NCBI GenBank assembly: GCA_958298945.1
Contig: OY282607.1
Coordinates: forward strand, 31,777,000 to 31,840,999
Direction: 5' to 3'
Length of the DNA: 64,000 nt
Source: Atherix ibis
Taxonomy: Eukaryota > Arthropoda > Insecta > Diptera > Athericidae
Position numbers and translations under genes: made by a program. Below are positions 49,440 to 61,082 of this stretch, piece by piece (the stretch's first letter is position 1; the number at the start of each line of letters is the position of its first letter). The notes beneath the pieces were generated by a model, which was not told the origin of the DNA, did not search any database, and saw nothing but the letters and a program-made list of their open reading frames with translations.

Positions 49440-50110
49440 CCATTACGATTGCGAAAATGTGGCTGGGATTTGCAAGATTTTTGATATCAGGCTCGAAATG
49501 TTATTAACAATATGCCATCAAATTATGTGTTAAGGCTTGGTAAAGCCACAAGTTTGGCTTACGAAATGTTTTAACGACCCTATAGGGAACATTCTAGCTC
49601 AAAAGCACATTTTCGATAGAAGAAAGCATTTTTGTTGAGCCGAAATGCAGTGGAAGAAGAATCTCACTCCGTTAAGCCTGAAACAACTAAACTGAAAAAA
49701 ATGTAGCACCAGTGAAAACTCGATTAATATTGGCCCTAATGAGTAATGATTTTAATTTAAATCTTTTTAACCTTCATCAATATAAATATGTGTGCCAAAA
49801 AGCTGCCAAAAACCTTACGATTGAGCAGAAAGAGAATCGAAGGTTTTGTCAGAAAAAGCTTTTCGTGTGGTTTTCAATTTCCCCTATTCAACTGATCATT
49901 GTCTGTGGGACTATTTTTTATTCTTTAAGATCAAAACACAATTGAAAAAGGTCATTTTAGTAGTTTTGCCAATAATATTCGAAGAATTGTAATTGAGGAA
50001 ATGAAGGCGATTCCAGTTGAAATTTTCCCACATTGTTATGAAGAGTGGAAATAAGACCTCAGCCCGATGTATAGCTGGCCAAGGAAATTGTTTACAAGGG
50101 GATAATATTA
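49440..50110 (+). mobile_element. mariner-like transposase relic
   Basis: A forward frame at 49712-49945 reads LFNLHQYKYVCQKAAKNL and then a decayed central part. Near 50000-50100, MKAIPVEIFPHCYEEWK followed by IAGQGNCLQGD matches the C-terminal end (xCFEEWKxRWxxCIAAxGxYFEGD) of mariner transposases. Stops are frequent and the ends are not defined. Confidence 0.5.
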
Positions 50111-51229
50111 ATGAGATTTATAAAAATAAAAAAATTGCCTCATTACTTTTCTGCAAATTTAAAAACTCAAAATTTTTGTTGGTAAAAAGCTATTTGAAAA
50201 AATTCTTGGCTGTTTCATTACAACAAAGTTGATTGGAGGTATTTCACTTAAATAGTACCTATGTAAAATAATTATTAAATGTAAAAACTTTCCCAGATTC
50301 AGAATAAAAAAAAACATTATAATGCCTTCAAATATTAAAAAAAAACACATCAGATTAGATAGTGTGTAAAAGAATATCTTGTCAAACCTTTCATAAAATA
50401 TTCAAAATATTTTCGGTTTTCTTTTAAAATGTTTACTAAACAGACACGCATCATCCCCTATTACGCTGGAAATTTTTTTTTTTACGATTAATTGCATAAA
50501 ACAAAAATACAATATTAGTCAGAGAAATATTAAAAATTTAAGCGATAATTTGTTTAAATATGAATTGCATTTAATTTCTTATTATTAGTACGCAATTATA
50601 CGCCTTAACAATACCAACTATTTGAAAATACTTAAAACTTTCAAAATGTGTAATAACTCAACATGATAACATGCAATTAAGTTCATTTTATTTATTGGTG
50701 GTAGTTGAGAATTGATAGAATAGAGTTCGTAAAGGGTTGAGAAATTGTTCAAATCTTTTCGTGATATATTTCCAATGTTTTGTTTATTGTCTCTAACGTT
50801 TGATTTATTATATTTTGAAAACAATTTATTCTTAATTACACTCGTTTGTAAACATTAAATTATTACAGTAGTTTTTCAATTTAAAGTGATAATTATTACC
50901 TCTTCAATTGGTTTTATAATTATTATTTTTAATCATAATACTTTTGATAATTTTTTAGTGTTTTTTTATTTCAATTGGTTAAAAAATAAACGATTCAGAA
51001 TTATATTAGTCGAATACTCCCAAAAATATTCTAATTAATTGGAAATTTCCGTTATTAAATAATTAAATCACCAAAATTGAACAGTCTTACAGATATTTTC
51101 AATCGATGCTTATTAAAATAATATCGAAAATGACTTGTTAAATTGCTTTTTATCTTTTAAATTTTTGTTAATAATCTTATAAATAATTAACGCAGTAATA
51201 TTTTGTTAATGTGCATTTATTGATAAAGG
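50111..51229. other. AT-rich DNA, no gene seen
   Basis: No coding frame, repeat or RNA signal recognised. Confidence 0.5.
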
Positions 51230-51830
51230 AAGGCTTCGCTTCGATTGAGAAGGCTTCGACTGGGATTGCCTTCAGATCCTCAGTTACACTACTCTTAATG
51301 TTATCGACAGTACCATAATGACGTCGTTTCAAGTATATTTTGATCACACGGACTGAAATCTACTGAATAGAGGAGCTGGGAAGCAACAGAAAATCCCTTT
51401 TCCGATAAAAAATCCGATTGGCACACACCTTTGTCATGCCCAAATCTTGAGTCTAAGTCTGATGAAGAGTCAAATGATTAAAATTTATGGAACTACTGAT
51501 CAGCCCTCACTGTTGATCGACAGTCGGACCTCACAAGAGCCCTTCCACATATTCATCACTTTTCGATATTAAAGGCTTCCCTGAGCGAAGTTTGTTTTCC
51601 ACAGCTTCTACGGCCCTCCAAATATAGCTTTTTCTACCCAAAACTTTGTGCTCTTGAAACGGAATATTCCCCATAGTCTCGTCATCAAGTTTAACACAGA
51701 ATTTTCGTAATGCACTACAAAAATACAAATTCACTTAACACTCTATGATCTATAAGGTTGCTCAGTTAACGGACGATAACTGCTCAGTTAGCAGTGAAAC
51801 TTGTACTGCACGTCTAAGAGGAACTAACAT
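51230..51830 (-). mobile_element. mariner-like relic with internal deletion, copy 3
   Basis: The minus-strand frame 51531-51734 reads ALRKFCVKLDDETMGNIPF and SGKPLISKSDEYVEGLLR. These correspond to IKFCVKL and the GRPxTSxTDENVExV linker of a mariner HTH domain. The segment at 51290-51400 (ACGTCGTTTCAAGTATATTT, then TTGATCACACGG) is the antisense of the transposase C-terminal region, as in copies 1 and 2. The catalytic middle is absent. It is the best preserved of the three related relics. Confidence 0.65.
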
Positions 51831-52576
51831 CCCGTTTATGATTGAAAGTATTTCCAATTTGCCCAAATAACTTAAATCATTAAATATCTCATTAAGGATA
51901 TGATTTGTTCCTGTAAAAACCTTCATAATTTTTTTATACAAAAAAAAAAAACAAACAAACGACGGCTTTAGTTTATGATTGGTTGATGGTCTTTGAATAT
52001 GAGGCCATTTGGCGAAACTGGTAGTTGATGAGAGCAACGAAAAGTTATCAAATTTTTTTCAGTATATTTGATTGTTTTAGAAAAGTAAATGCAGGACTTG
52101 CAAAATAAGTTGCCGGGTCAAGGAACTCTACAATAGAGGGAACCATATTCAAAAATAAATTTTTGTTTAAGCAGCATTCATTTGAAATATGGGGAATGCC
52201 ATGAAAGATGTGATTGGTTATCGAATAAGTTTTCTTATTTCCGATTTTGGTCAATGTTTGAATGGAAATCTTCCACTATTGGCCTATTTAGTTTGTTGTC
52301 TACGAACGACCAAAGATGTCGGATAGCATTTGATCAGTAAATGCGATAATTTTGGAATTACAATGAAGCTAGGACGCTAGAAAAATTTTTTTTTATTAGA
52401 TTCTAGATTCTAAAAATACGAAATTTATCTAAGATAATAAGGAAAGCAAAAAAATTCCTAATCGATAACACTAAAAATTCATAACATCTGCTCTAGTTAA
52501 AGGTAAAAATGAGGGCTTATCGTTTGAAATCAATAATTTTTGTATAATTTTTTATAAAAATGCGGGTTTGTTCTTG
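51831..52576. other. Upstream region of the ETH gene
   Basis: No coding frame with support. TTTTGGTCAATGTTTG at 52243-52258 contains one nuclear-receptor half-site-like GGTCA, but not a full palindrome. Confidence 0.4.
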
Positions 52577-52614
52577 TATAAAAGTGTCAAAAATTTCACT
52601 TTAATTAGTCAGTT
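52577..52614 (+). promoter_or_regulatory. Core promoter of the ETH gene
   Basis: TATAAAAG at 52577-52584 is followed by a TCAGTT initiator at 52609-52614, about 34 nt between the TATA T and the initiator A. This is a TATA/Inr arrangement about 120 nt before the start codon. It fits a tissue-restricted peptide gene. Confidence 0.7.
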
Positions 52615-52729
52615 TCCAATTGGATTGAGAGTGTAGAGTACGATATCTTTGCTATTCGAAGTTTTTTTTTAATCAGAAATTAGTTAATGACAGTGTTTGC
52701 TAAATAATAAAACTAAAAAAAAATTAACC

Positions 52730-53387
52730 ATGAATCTCAGTTTTTATGCTACGATCTCATTACTTTTCGTACTGCTTCAAAGTGAGAATATATTTGCTGA
52801 TGAAGCGCCGCCAGGTTTTTTTCTAAAAGTAAGCAAACACATTCCTCGGTTAGGAAGACGTTCTGCAGGATTTTCGGAAAGTTCATTCTTAACAAATTTG
52901 AAGAATATGCCGAGAATTGGACGCGAATTTGTAAGTTATTTGTCGTGGCGTGGTTGTTCATCTTTGATTTGAAATGTGATCCTTAATATAATAGGCTGAC
53001 TCTTCTGGATCATCCAAAGAGGATACTATTGAAAATTTTAAGAATCCATATTCCAAACGTCTACTTGGACAACCAATATACGATTTGAGTGCTTATACAA
53101 CAATTCTACCGGTTGATTCGAATATTTTAAACCTACTATCCAGAGACATGATACCGAGTGATAAACTGAAATTTATATCCTGGCGTGATTTGGATTATGC
53201 GTTAAGTCGTGATGAGGAATTGTACTCAAAGTTAATGTCCGTTAGCAAGGATGTTAGTACAGATGTTATCAGTCTTTATAATAACGCATACAAATCTAAT
53301 TCATTAAATGGAAAATTCTATGGAAATGATTTGGCCTATAACAATTTCAATTCAGACGACCTCTATTCTTTCAATGAACACTTTTAA
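52730..53387 (+). CDS. ETH: Ecdysis triggering hormone precursor
   Basis: Peptide-hormone precursor; in insects ETH is released from Inka cells to trigger the moulting behaviour sequence. Two exons, 52730-52930 and 52995-53387 (64-nt intron, phase 0), encode 197 aa. Residues 1-23 are a signal peptide (MNLSFYATISLLFVLL core). ETH1 is residues 24-41, ending KVSKHIPRLGRR: amidation Gly plus dibasic site. ETH2 is 45-63, ending LKNMPRIGR: amidation Gly and a single Arg. The PPGFFLKVSK core and PRLamide/PRIamide pair closely match the fly ETH1/ETH2 pair. A further KR site (88-89) precedes a tail of about 108 residues of unknown role. The start has context AACCATGA. AATAAA at 53587. Confidence 0.95.
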
Positions 53388-54384
53388 TATATTTCAATCA
53401 AGGAAAGTTACTTGGACATTTTTAAGGCGAGAATTCACTACAATTGACCAAATGAATATTTTTCATAACATATAATTCATTATATTTTTCGATTTATTAT
53501 TTATTTAAAAATTTCTCTTCAGTTGCTAGAATTATTTATAAAAGAAAATCATTATTTTTGCTTATTGTTTTTAATTTTATTAAACAAATAAATTTAATTT
53601 AACCTCAACTAAGGGGTTTTTTATCTTTAAAGATATTTTCATGTATTTAATTTTATCAAAATCCGATAATTTAAAAGTACAAAACATAATTTTCATATTT
53701 CTTTATATTAACTAATTATATATGTAAAAAAAAACATTATTTTTCAGAATTTTTAAAAATATATTTCCTTTTTCTGTTTACGTTGTTTTATCAACTTTAT
53801 TTAATAAACATTTCCATTAAATGTGCCAATTTTCGATTTTCAAATTATAAAAGTGTTGTATTTTTATGGCCGTGACAGTAAAAATAAAAGACAAAAATAA
53901 AACTGCACAAATGTTATGCGTCTCTTGGTTTTTCTATTTTTCTGTTTGGTTGTTTGGTATCATTTCAAGCAAAATTAGTACTGAAATGTATATTCTAAGC
54001 GCCAAAACACTAAAGCCCTTCCCTCCAAATTTGCCGACGAGAAATCGCATGGCTCCTCAAATTATGGATTATAGAAATTAAATCATGCAAATGTTACAAG
54101 AACTTTTGTCGTCGTTAATTGAATTGTTACAATTTTTCAATAAACTTTAGTCGTCGTCAATAGAATTGTTACAATTTTTCAATATAATAATTAAATTCTT
54201 TGGAAAAAATCATTTTCTGTAATATTTATACTAAATTCTTGTATACTGCCATCTATATTTGACTAGTCTAACTTCCAATTCCTATGACGTCGTAGTTAAG
54301 TATATTTGGTTTTTAGTTACCAACTAAACAAAACTAATTTTATTTGTTTACTTCTTAAATTGGATCCCCCCTCCCCCCTTTAGA
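53388..54384. other. Intergenic DNA
   Basis: ETH 3' region, then AT-rich DNA. About 40 nt around 54100-54175 is duplicated (GTCGTCGTTAATTGAATTGT and GTCGTCGTCAATAGAATTGT, each followed by TACAATTTTTCAA). No gene seen. Confidence 0.5.
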
Positions 54385-54562
54385 ATCGAAAACTATAAAA
54401 CTATTTCTCCAACACCCATTTGTATTTTTATAAAAAGGAAAACCAACTTTACTTCCGGAATTAGTAAAAAAGTCCACATTTTTGTATGCAAGAAAGAAGT
54501 AGCGACAAGCGCATTATTTATTGCTGCACCTGTCTGTCTGTCTGTAGCACAGTTACAATTTG
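54385..54562 (+). repeat. Dispersed CTGTCTGTAGCACAG element, satellite-bearing copy
   Basis: Similar to the reverse complement of 17890-18170: AAACTATAAAACTATTTCTC, the ACCCATTTGTATTTTT region, TGCTGCACCTGTCTGTCTGT and GTAGCACAGTTACAATTTG. In this copy the satellite begins immediately after its end, and the last 20 nt recur twice beyond the satellite. Confidence 0.65.
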
Positions 54563-54574
54563 TGTCTGAAAAAC

Positions 54575-56516
54575 AGGAAAACTGACGTTGAAAAACTGAA
54601 AAACTGAAAAAACTGAAAAAACTGAAAAAACTGAAAAAACTGAAAAAACTGAAAAAACTGAAAAAACTGAAAAAACTGAAAAAACTGAAAAAACTGAAAA
54701 AACTGAAAAAACTGAAAAAACTGAAAAACTGAAAAACTGAAAAACTGAAAAACTGAAAAACTGAAAAACTGAAAAACTGAAAAACTGAAAAACTGAAAAA
54801 CTGAAAAACTGAAAAACTGAAAAACTGAAAAACTGAAAAACTGAAAAACTGAAAAACTGAAAAAACTGAAAAAACTGAAAAAACTGAAAAAACTGAAAAA
54901 ACTGAAAAAACTGAAAAAACTGAAAAAACTGAAAAAACTGAAAAAACTGAAAAAACTGAAAAAACTGAAAAAACTGAAAAAACTGAAAAAACTGAAAAAA
55001 CTGAAAAAACTGAAAAAACTGAAAAAACTGAAAAAACTGAAAAAACTGAAAAAACTGAAAAAACTGAAAAAACTGAAAAAACTGAAAAAACTGAAAAAAC
55101 TGAAAAAACTGAAAAAACTGAAAAAACTGAAAAAACTGAAAAAACTGAAAAAACTGAAAAAACTGAAAAAACTGAAAAAACTGAAAAAACTGAAAAAACT
55201 GAAAAAACTGAAAAAACTGAAAAAACTGAAAAAACTGAAAAAACTGAAAAAACTGAAAAAACTGAAAAAACTGAAAAAACTGAAAAAACTGAAAAAACTG
55301 AAAAAACTGAAAAAACTGAAAAAACTGAAAAAACTGAAAAAACTGAAAAAACTAAAAAAACTGAAAAAACTGAAAAAACTGAAAAAACTGAAAAAACTGA
55401 AAAAACTGAAAAAACTGAAAAAACTGAAAAAACTGAAAAAACTGAAAAAACTGAAAAAACTGAAAAAACTGAAAAAACTGAAAAAACTGAAAAAACTGAA
55501 AAAACTGAAAAAACTGAAAAAACTGAAAAAACTGAAAAAACTGAAAAAACTGAAAAAACTGAAAAAACTGAAAAAACTGAAAAAACTGAAAAAACTGAAA
55601 CTGAAAAAACTGAAAAAATTGAAAAAACTGAAAAAACTGAAAAAACTGAAAAAACTGAAAAAACTGAAAAAACTGAAAAAACTGAAAAAACTGAAAAAAC
55701 TGAAAAAACTGAAAAAACTGGAAAAACTGGAAAAACTGGAAAAACTGGAAAAACTGGAAAAACTGGAAAAACTGGAAAAACTGGAAAAACTGGAAAAACT
55801 GGAAAAACTGGAAAAACTGGAAAAACCTGAAAAAAACTGGAAAAACTGGAAAAAAACTGGAAAAACTGGAAAAACTGGAAAAACAACTGGAAAAACTGGA
55901 AAAACTGGAAAAACAACTGGAAAAACAACTGAAAAAACTGAAAAAACTGAAAAACTGAAAAACAACTGAAAAACTGAAAAACTGAAAAACTGAAAAACTG
56001 AAAAACTGAAAAACTGAAAAACTGAAAAACTGAAAAACGAAAAACTGAAAAACTGAAAAACTGAAAAACTGAAAAACTGAAAAACTGAAAAACTGAAAAA
56101 CTGAAAAACTGAAAAACTGAAAAACTGAAAAACTGAAAAACTGAAAAACTGAAAAACTGAAAAACTGAAAAACTGAAAAACTGAAAAACTGAAAAACTGA
56201 AAAACTGAAAAACTGAAAAACTGAAAAACTGAAAAACTGAAAAACTGAAAAACTGAAAAACTGAAAAACTGAAAAACTGAAAAACTGAAAAACTGAAAAA
56301 CTGAAAAACTGAAAAACTGAAAAACTGAAAAACTGAAAAACTGAAAAACTGAAAAACTGAAAAACTGAAAAACTGAAAAACTGAAAAACTGAAAAACTGA
56401 AAAACTGAAAAACTGAAAAACTGAAAAACTGAAAAACTGAAAAACTGAAAAACTGAAAAACTGAAAAACTGAAAAACTGAAAAACTGAAAAACTGAACTG
56501 AAACTGACAAAATGAA
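54575..56516 (+). repeat. CTGAAAAA(A) satellite/minisatellite, about 1.9 kb
   Basis: Continuous head-to-tail array of 8- and 9-nt units. Blocks: CTGAAAAAA (9 nt) from about 54600 to 54720; CTGAAAAA (8 nt) to about 54860; 9 nt to about 55720; a variant block CTGGAAAAA to about 55930 with some AACAACTGG units; then 8-nt units to about 56495. Unit-length blocks are sharply homogeneous, as expected from local slippage or unequal exchange. The very long minus-strand open frames across it (725 and 470 codons of Phe/Ser/Val) exist only because the unit lacks stops. Confidence 0.97.
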
Positions 56517-56532
56517 AAACTTAATAACTGAA

Positions 56533-56582
56533 TGTAGCACAGTTACAATTTGTCTGTCTTTCTGTAGCACAGTTACAATTTG
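56533..56582 (+). repeat. Two copies of the satellite flank motif
   Basis: TGTAGCACAGTTACAATTTG occurs at 56533 and 56563 and, on the other side of the satellite, at 54543. The array is therefore bracketed by direct copies of its flank, with TCTGTCTTTC between the two right-hand copies. Confidence 0.9.
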
Positions 56583-58934
56583 AAATTTGATTTTCGAGAA
56601 GAATTAATAATTTAAATTAATTAATTTTAAATTAAAATTAATTAATTACTGAATGAAACAAAACCTTTAGTAAACCTTTATACGAGTATATATATAATTA
56701 AAGATTTTAATTTAAAACTTTTTATAGAAAAAATAAATATATTTATATTATTTCGAAATTATGGTCGTTTTTCTTTCATTTTTATTTCTGTAACTTTAAA
56801 TATTTAGCAGTTTATTGAACCCCTTCTGTCCCTCCCACTCTTCTTTCCTCTTCATTTTTATTTTTCTATTGAAGAGTTAATCCTGAGACCAGTTATAAAA
56901 AAGCTTTATTTACTTTCTAAGATAATTTTAATATGCTTAAAATTTATATGCAATTTTAATATAAATAAACAATTTGTATTCATAAATTCCGTTTACTTAT
57001 AATTTGACGCCATTTTCGGACGCAGAAAATCTTTGATAATGTGATCCTTGAATATGGGCAGTTAAGGTATTATTGTGACAGAGTTAATGTTAACCTTTGA
57101 GGATACTGACTGGTAGCCGTTGTTTTTCATATTCATTTAAATAATTTTCAGATTTATGGCTATTGAAATATTTGAAGTTACGTCCGTTCGCATTAAACAA
57201 ATTTTCAAATTAATGCAATATAATAACTAATAAAAAAATTAATACTTTTTATTCAATTTATCTTAACAAAGGATCAGACAAGGATTTTTTTCATATATTT
57301 TTTCGGTGTGTTACTGTTGAATAAAAAATATATATGTATTAGAAATTTAAAAGTTTTTAGCATAATAAGAAAATACTGATTTGCTTTTGCGGGTAGAATA
57401 ATTGTTAGTATTAAAGAAGTTTCCTGCAATATAAAATGTAAAAATATTATTTATTTTATACGATTATTTACCTTCAAATATGTTATTTTAACTGAGAAAT
57501 TTTTAGAAACTACAAAATAACATTATCCCTTAGTTTTGAAGTTATTTAAGATATTAAAAAAATTTAAAGATATTAAACAGTATTTAAAAAATTATGCATT
57601 TAAAAACAGAAAAATATATTGAAAAAAAACTGATAGTTATTAAAATTCAAACTTTTCTTGTAGTAAACATTTTTTCTGTGTAATTGCAGAAGGCCGAAAA
57701 TTTCAAAATTTTTATATTGAATAGAAAAATAAGTAGTGAAAATAAAAACTTTTCCAACTCCTTAAAAATTTAGATGAAAATGAATTTTTCTTTGGTGAAC
57801 CGAATTCTATAAAGCTTCTATTGTAGATGAAATTATTTTAAGAATAATTATTACGAATAAATTATAAAAGAAAATTTGCATTTTTTTTATATTGCTATAA
57901 TTTACAAAATAAAAATAACAAAAAAACACAAATTTACGTAAGCTCATATTTAGAAAAAAAAGGGTAAAAATAAAAGAAAACGCTAATCTTTCGGAATATG
58001 AATAATGTGTGACTACCGCAGTCAGTCCACTTAACTGGTGGTTACCTGTGCGCATAAATCACTCTAAACCGATCCGTCGAGCGGCACATTACAAATTGCC
58101 ATCAATTATTGTCATCAACGGATTCAATTTGTCATAACGTGCTCACAGTCCTAGGGAAATTTTTTTTCATATTCGTTATGTCGGTAGTCAGATAATCACC
58201 AAATAATTTCATCAATTTTCTTATATCACATTAGAGATGTAACCGTTCCATTCCCCAGGTTCGGATTTGCATCCCCCTACATACGAGTAATATTCAGTTC
58301 TCTCCTATTATATATCTATCTGCCCTCAAAATACTTGATCTTTTCCGTGTTGCCATCGTCAACTGAAAACGGTTTTTTCTAATTTTCCGGTCTCTTTTGA
58401 TTTTTTTCTATCCATTACAAAATAAACAATTTGTCAATAAATTAATAATGATTATGACAAAAAAAAATTTAACCAGAAGTAATCATAGCTACAAGCATAA
58501 AAAAAAATTTTCAATAAAATTTTGTATGCAAATAAAAATTATAAATGATGAAGAAAATTCAGCAGTGTCCTTTTTGGCGTTTTAAGAATTTATCGAAAGT
58601 CTAGAAAATTGTCCACATTTCCAGAAAAGCCCAATATTAACTGTACCTTTTAATAAATAATTTTTGTTTTTTTTTCCATTTCACATAATATTCTATGTAA
58701 AAAGTTTATCAGCGAGTAATTTTACCGGATGATTTTTTAGTCTGTTTTATTTTTTTCCTGAACTAGAAAAACAAATCTTTTTCGTTCCAAAAAGGACAAA
58801 TACAACCAACCATTGAAAAAAATATTTTTATAATGAAAATAGCAGATTTAGTTGTGTCAACAAACGCTTGATGGGATTGCGTTCTTGTTTGTATGTAGGC
58901 TCTCTTGGACATGAGCTAGGGCCAGTTATATATA
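56583..58934. other. AT-rich DNA, no gene seen
   Basis: No supported coding or RNA feature. The open frames at 57807-58055 (-) and 58397-58585 (+) have low-complexity composition and no motifs. Confidence 0.5.
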
Positions 58935-60237
58935 GGGTTTTCCAATAAGAGTGATATTATTTCTAAGTGACGTTTCGGCCATCTGTTATATGTCATAATC
59001 TGTTTTTTTTTCTTTCATTATATTTAGTAATGTTTACAATTTCTTCATGGAGATATATACGTAAGAACAACGTTTACAAATTATTCAATTTTATTATCAA
59101 AATAATCGTTCTCCAATTGCAACTTTTCGTTTGCTTTTGCCATTTTATGGTCGTAATAATCGTCCAACTGTGCTCGATATTCGTCGAATTGTTAAAAATT
59201 TCGAGCGTACATTTTTTTTACATAATGTTCAAGTGCCAATAAGACAAAGAACCGCTCGAAGTAATGAAAATATTGCTGCCGTTCAGGCAAGTGTTGCTGA
59301 AAACCGCAATTTGTCGATTCCAAGACGTTCTCAAGAATTGGGACTGTCTCAAACCACAACCTGGCTGATTTTGAGAAAGGATTGGGGCTTGTATCCGTAT
59401 AAAATTGTTATCACTCAAGAACTGAAGCTAGTGGACCACCGTAAACGTCGTGAATTTGTCGATTTTGTCTTGGAACAACTTGAAAACGAAAACGAGTTTT
59501 TTAAGAAAATCATCTTCTCCGATGAGGCTCACTTTCATCTAAGTGGTGCGGTAAATAAACAAAACTGTCAATTCTGGTGCGAAGAAAATCCACAAATTAT
59601 TCATGAACACCCGTTATATTCAGCTAAATTGACAGTTTGGTGTGGTTTTTGGTCTGGTGGAATCATCGGTCCGTACTTCTTTCGAAATGAAGCTGGTAAC
59701 ACCGTTACTGTCAATGGAGAGCGGTATAGATCGATGATAACCAACTTTTTATATCGGAAATTGGAGGAACTTAATCTTGACAACATCTGGTTCTAACAAG
59801 ACGGGGCTACGTGCCACACAGCACGTGCAACAACCGAATTATTGCGAGAAAAGTTTGGAGATTCGATTATTTCAAGAAATTGTAACATTGAATGGCCTCC
59901 AAGAAGTTGTGATTTAACACCATTCGACTATTTCTTGTAGGATTATTTGAAGTCATTGGTCTTTAGTAATAAACCAGACTCTCTTCAAGCTTTAGAAGTC
60001 AATATTGAACGTGCTATTCATGACATACGACTTGATTTAGTGGAAAAAGTGCTCGAAAATTGGGTTCATCGAATTCGTTCCTGCAAAAGAAGTTGTGGAG
60101 GCCATTTGAATGACGTTTTATTCAGAACTTAATTGTATCGATTGTACTTCACATTAGATAAAAAACATTTGCATTTCCTTAACAATTAGTGTGTTTTTTA
60201 AAAAAAGAAATCATATCACTCTTATTCGAAAACCCTT
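58935..60237 (+). mobile_element. DD41D (rosa-type) Tc1/mariner element, copy 2
   Basis: The left end GGGTTTTCCAATAAGAGTGA and the right end TCACTCTTATTCGAAAACCC are inverted repeats. TA flanks both sides (58933-58934 and 60238-60239). At 1303 bp it appears full length, with one nearly continuous transposase frame (59047-60132). It is very similar to copy 1 at 5937 throughout, including the TTTCTAAGTGACGTTTCGGC subterminal block. Confidence 0.9.
59047..60132 (+). pseudogene. DD41D transposase, full length with three stops
   Basis: The frame from ATG 59047 to TAA 60132 is unbroken by frameshifts but holds three stops: codon 6 (CAA in copy 1, TAA here), 59794-59796 (TAA after DNIWF), and a TAG in DYFL-stop-DYLK where copy 1 has TGG. 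Catalytic residues: Asp in FSDEAHFHLSGAVNKQNC, Asp in QDGATCHTARATTELL, and Asp in DLTPFDYF. I count 41 residues between the second and third, which defines DD41D. The C-terminus reads CGGHLNDVLFRT. Point lesions only, so it died recently. Confidence 0.9.
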
Positions 60238-60619
60238 TAGTACCATGTGACCATGAGGCTATTTAGCTACTTTAAGTTATCGTATGGGTTAAAGTTTGGT
60301 AAATGTTCTAAATTATGTTAGTTTCTTTAATCAGGTTAAAAATCGGACTTGGAAATAAAATTGTTGAATTTAGGAGCTCCATAATGGAAGGAGAAATAAA
60401 TCTCTAGGTTGCTGATATTCACGTAAAATATGTGGGATAACTAACAGAACGTCACAAAATTGGAAAAAGGGTGTGTATGGTTTTTAGAAAGAAAGTTGTG
60501 GGTGAGAGTGGGATGCCTTGTTCAGATTCTGAGCACTGTTTGTACCCACAATTTTGATAAGGATGTTGAAAAAACTGGGCTATTGGTGAGATGCTAACTA
60601 TTCCGCGCTGTTAATCCAG
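60238..60619. other. Intergenic DNA
   Basis: Short stretch between the DD41D element and the LINE relic. Nothing recognised. Confidence 0.4.
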
Positions 60620-60960
60620 TAAATTAGTAAATCTTATATTAGGGATAGCAGTGAGCACAGGACGCCGGAGAGTTTCTCCAGCTAACGGGCGGGCCTGCTC
60701 ATTGTTCAGAATTCCCATGCGCCTCCGGCATCCAACGCAATAGGACACACGTATTTATGAGTAGGTTATGTCGAGTCTTGTTGAACACGAATGGCTTCGA
60801 GGCTGCTGTGCTGTCAGTAAAGATGATTATTTTTCGATGGTTGGAGAGGCCAATAGCACTTTCAACCGTTCGTTTTATTGTCCACAGCTCCCCATACTAC
60901 AGAGCGGCCCTGCAAGAACATGCCTTACAATAAAGATCACGGATTCGAGTGAAATTGGCA
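60620..60960 (-). mobile_element. LINE RNase H relic
   Basis: The minus strand reads IIIFTDSTAASKPF, like the YTDSxAAxKAL block of non-LTR RNase H domains. It then has LLRWMPEAHGN (W-x-P-x-H) and, after a one-frame shift, NNEQARPLAGETLRR, like GNExADxLAxxxLR. The locally higher GC content agrees with foreign origin. It is broken and lacks a reverse transcriptase. It is independent of the relic at 1465. Confidence 0.6.
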
Positions 60961-61082
60961 TCCATAACTGCAAATGAAGTTAGGTAGAGATCGGTGTCCG
61001 CATCTGAGCTTAGAATTAAAATTTTTCGAGCCCGCCACCTGTTCGAGAAAAGGTAGACTGTAGGTAAATGCTGTCTGAAATA

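Noticed and set aside
52243..52258. Ecdysone response element upstream of ETH
   Set aside because: Only one half-site (GGTCA) is visible. The second half of the palindrome is not there.
54575..56516. CRISPR-like array
   Set aside because: Units are contiguous 8-9 nt with no spacers, in a eukaryotic genome. It is a satellite.
54393..56570. Minus-strand open frames of 725 and 470 codons and a 116-codon plus frame across the satellite
   Set aside because: They are translations of the CTGAAAAA-type tandem unit, which lacks stops. The products are pure Phe/Ser/Val/Gln or Lys/Leu repeats with no domain.
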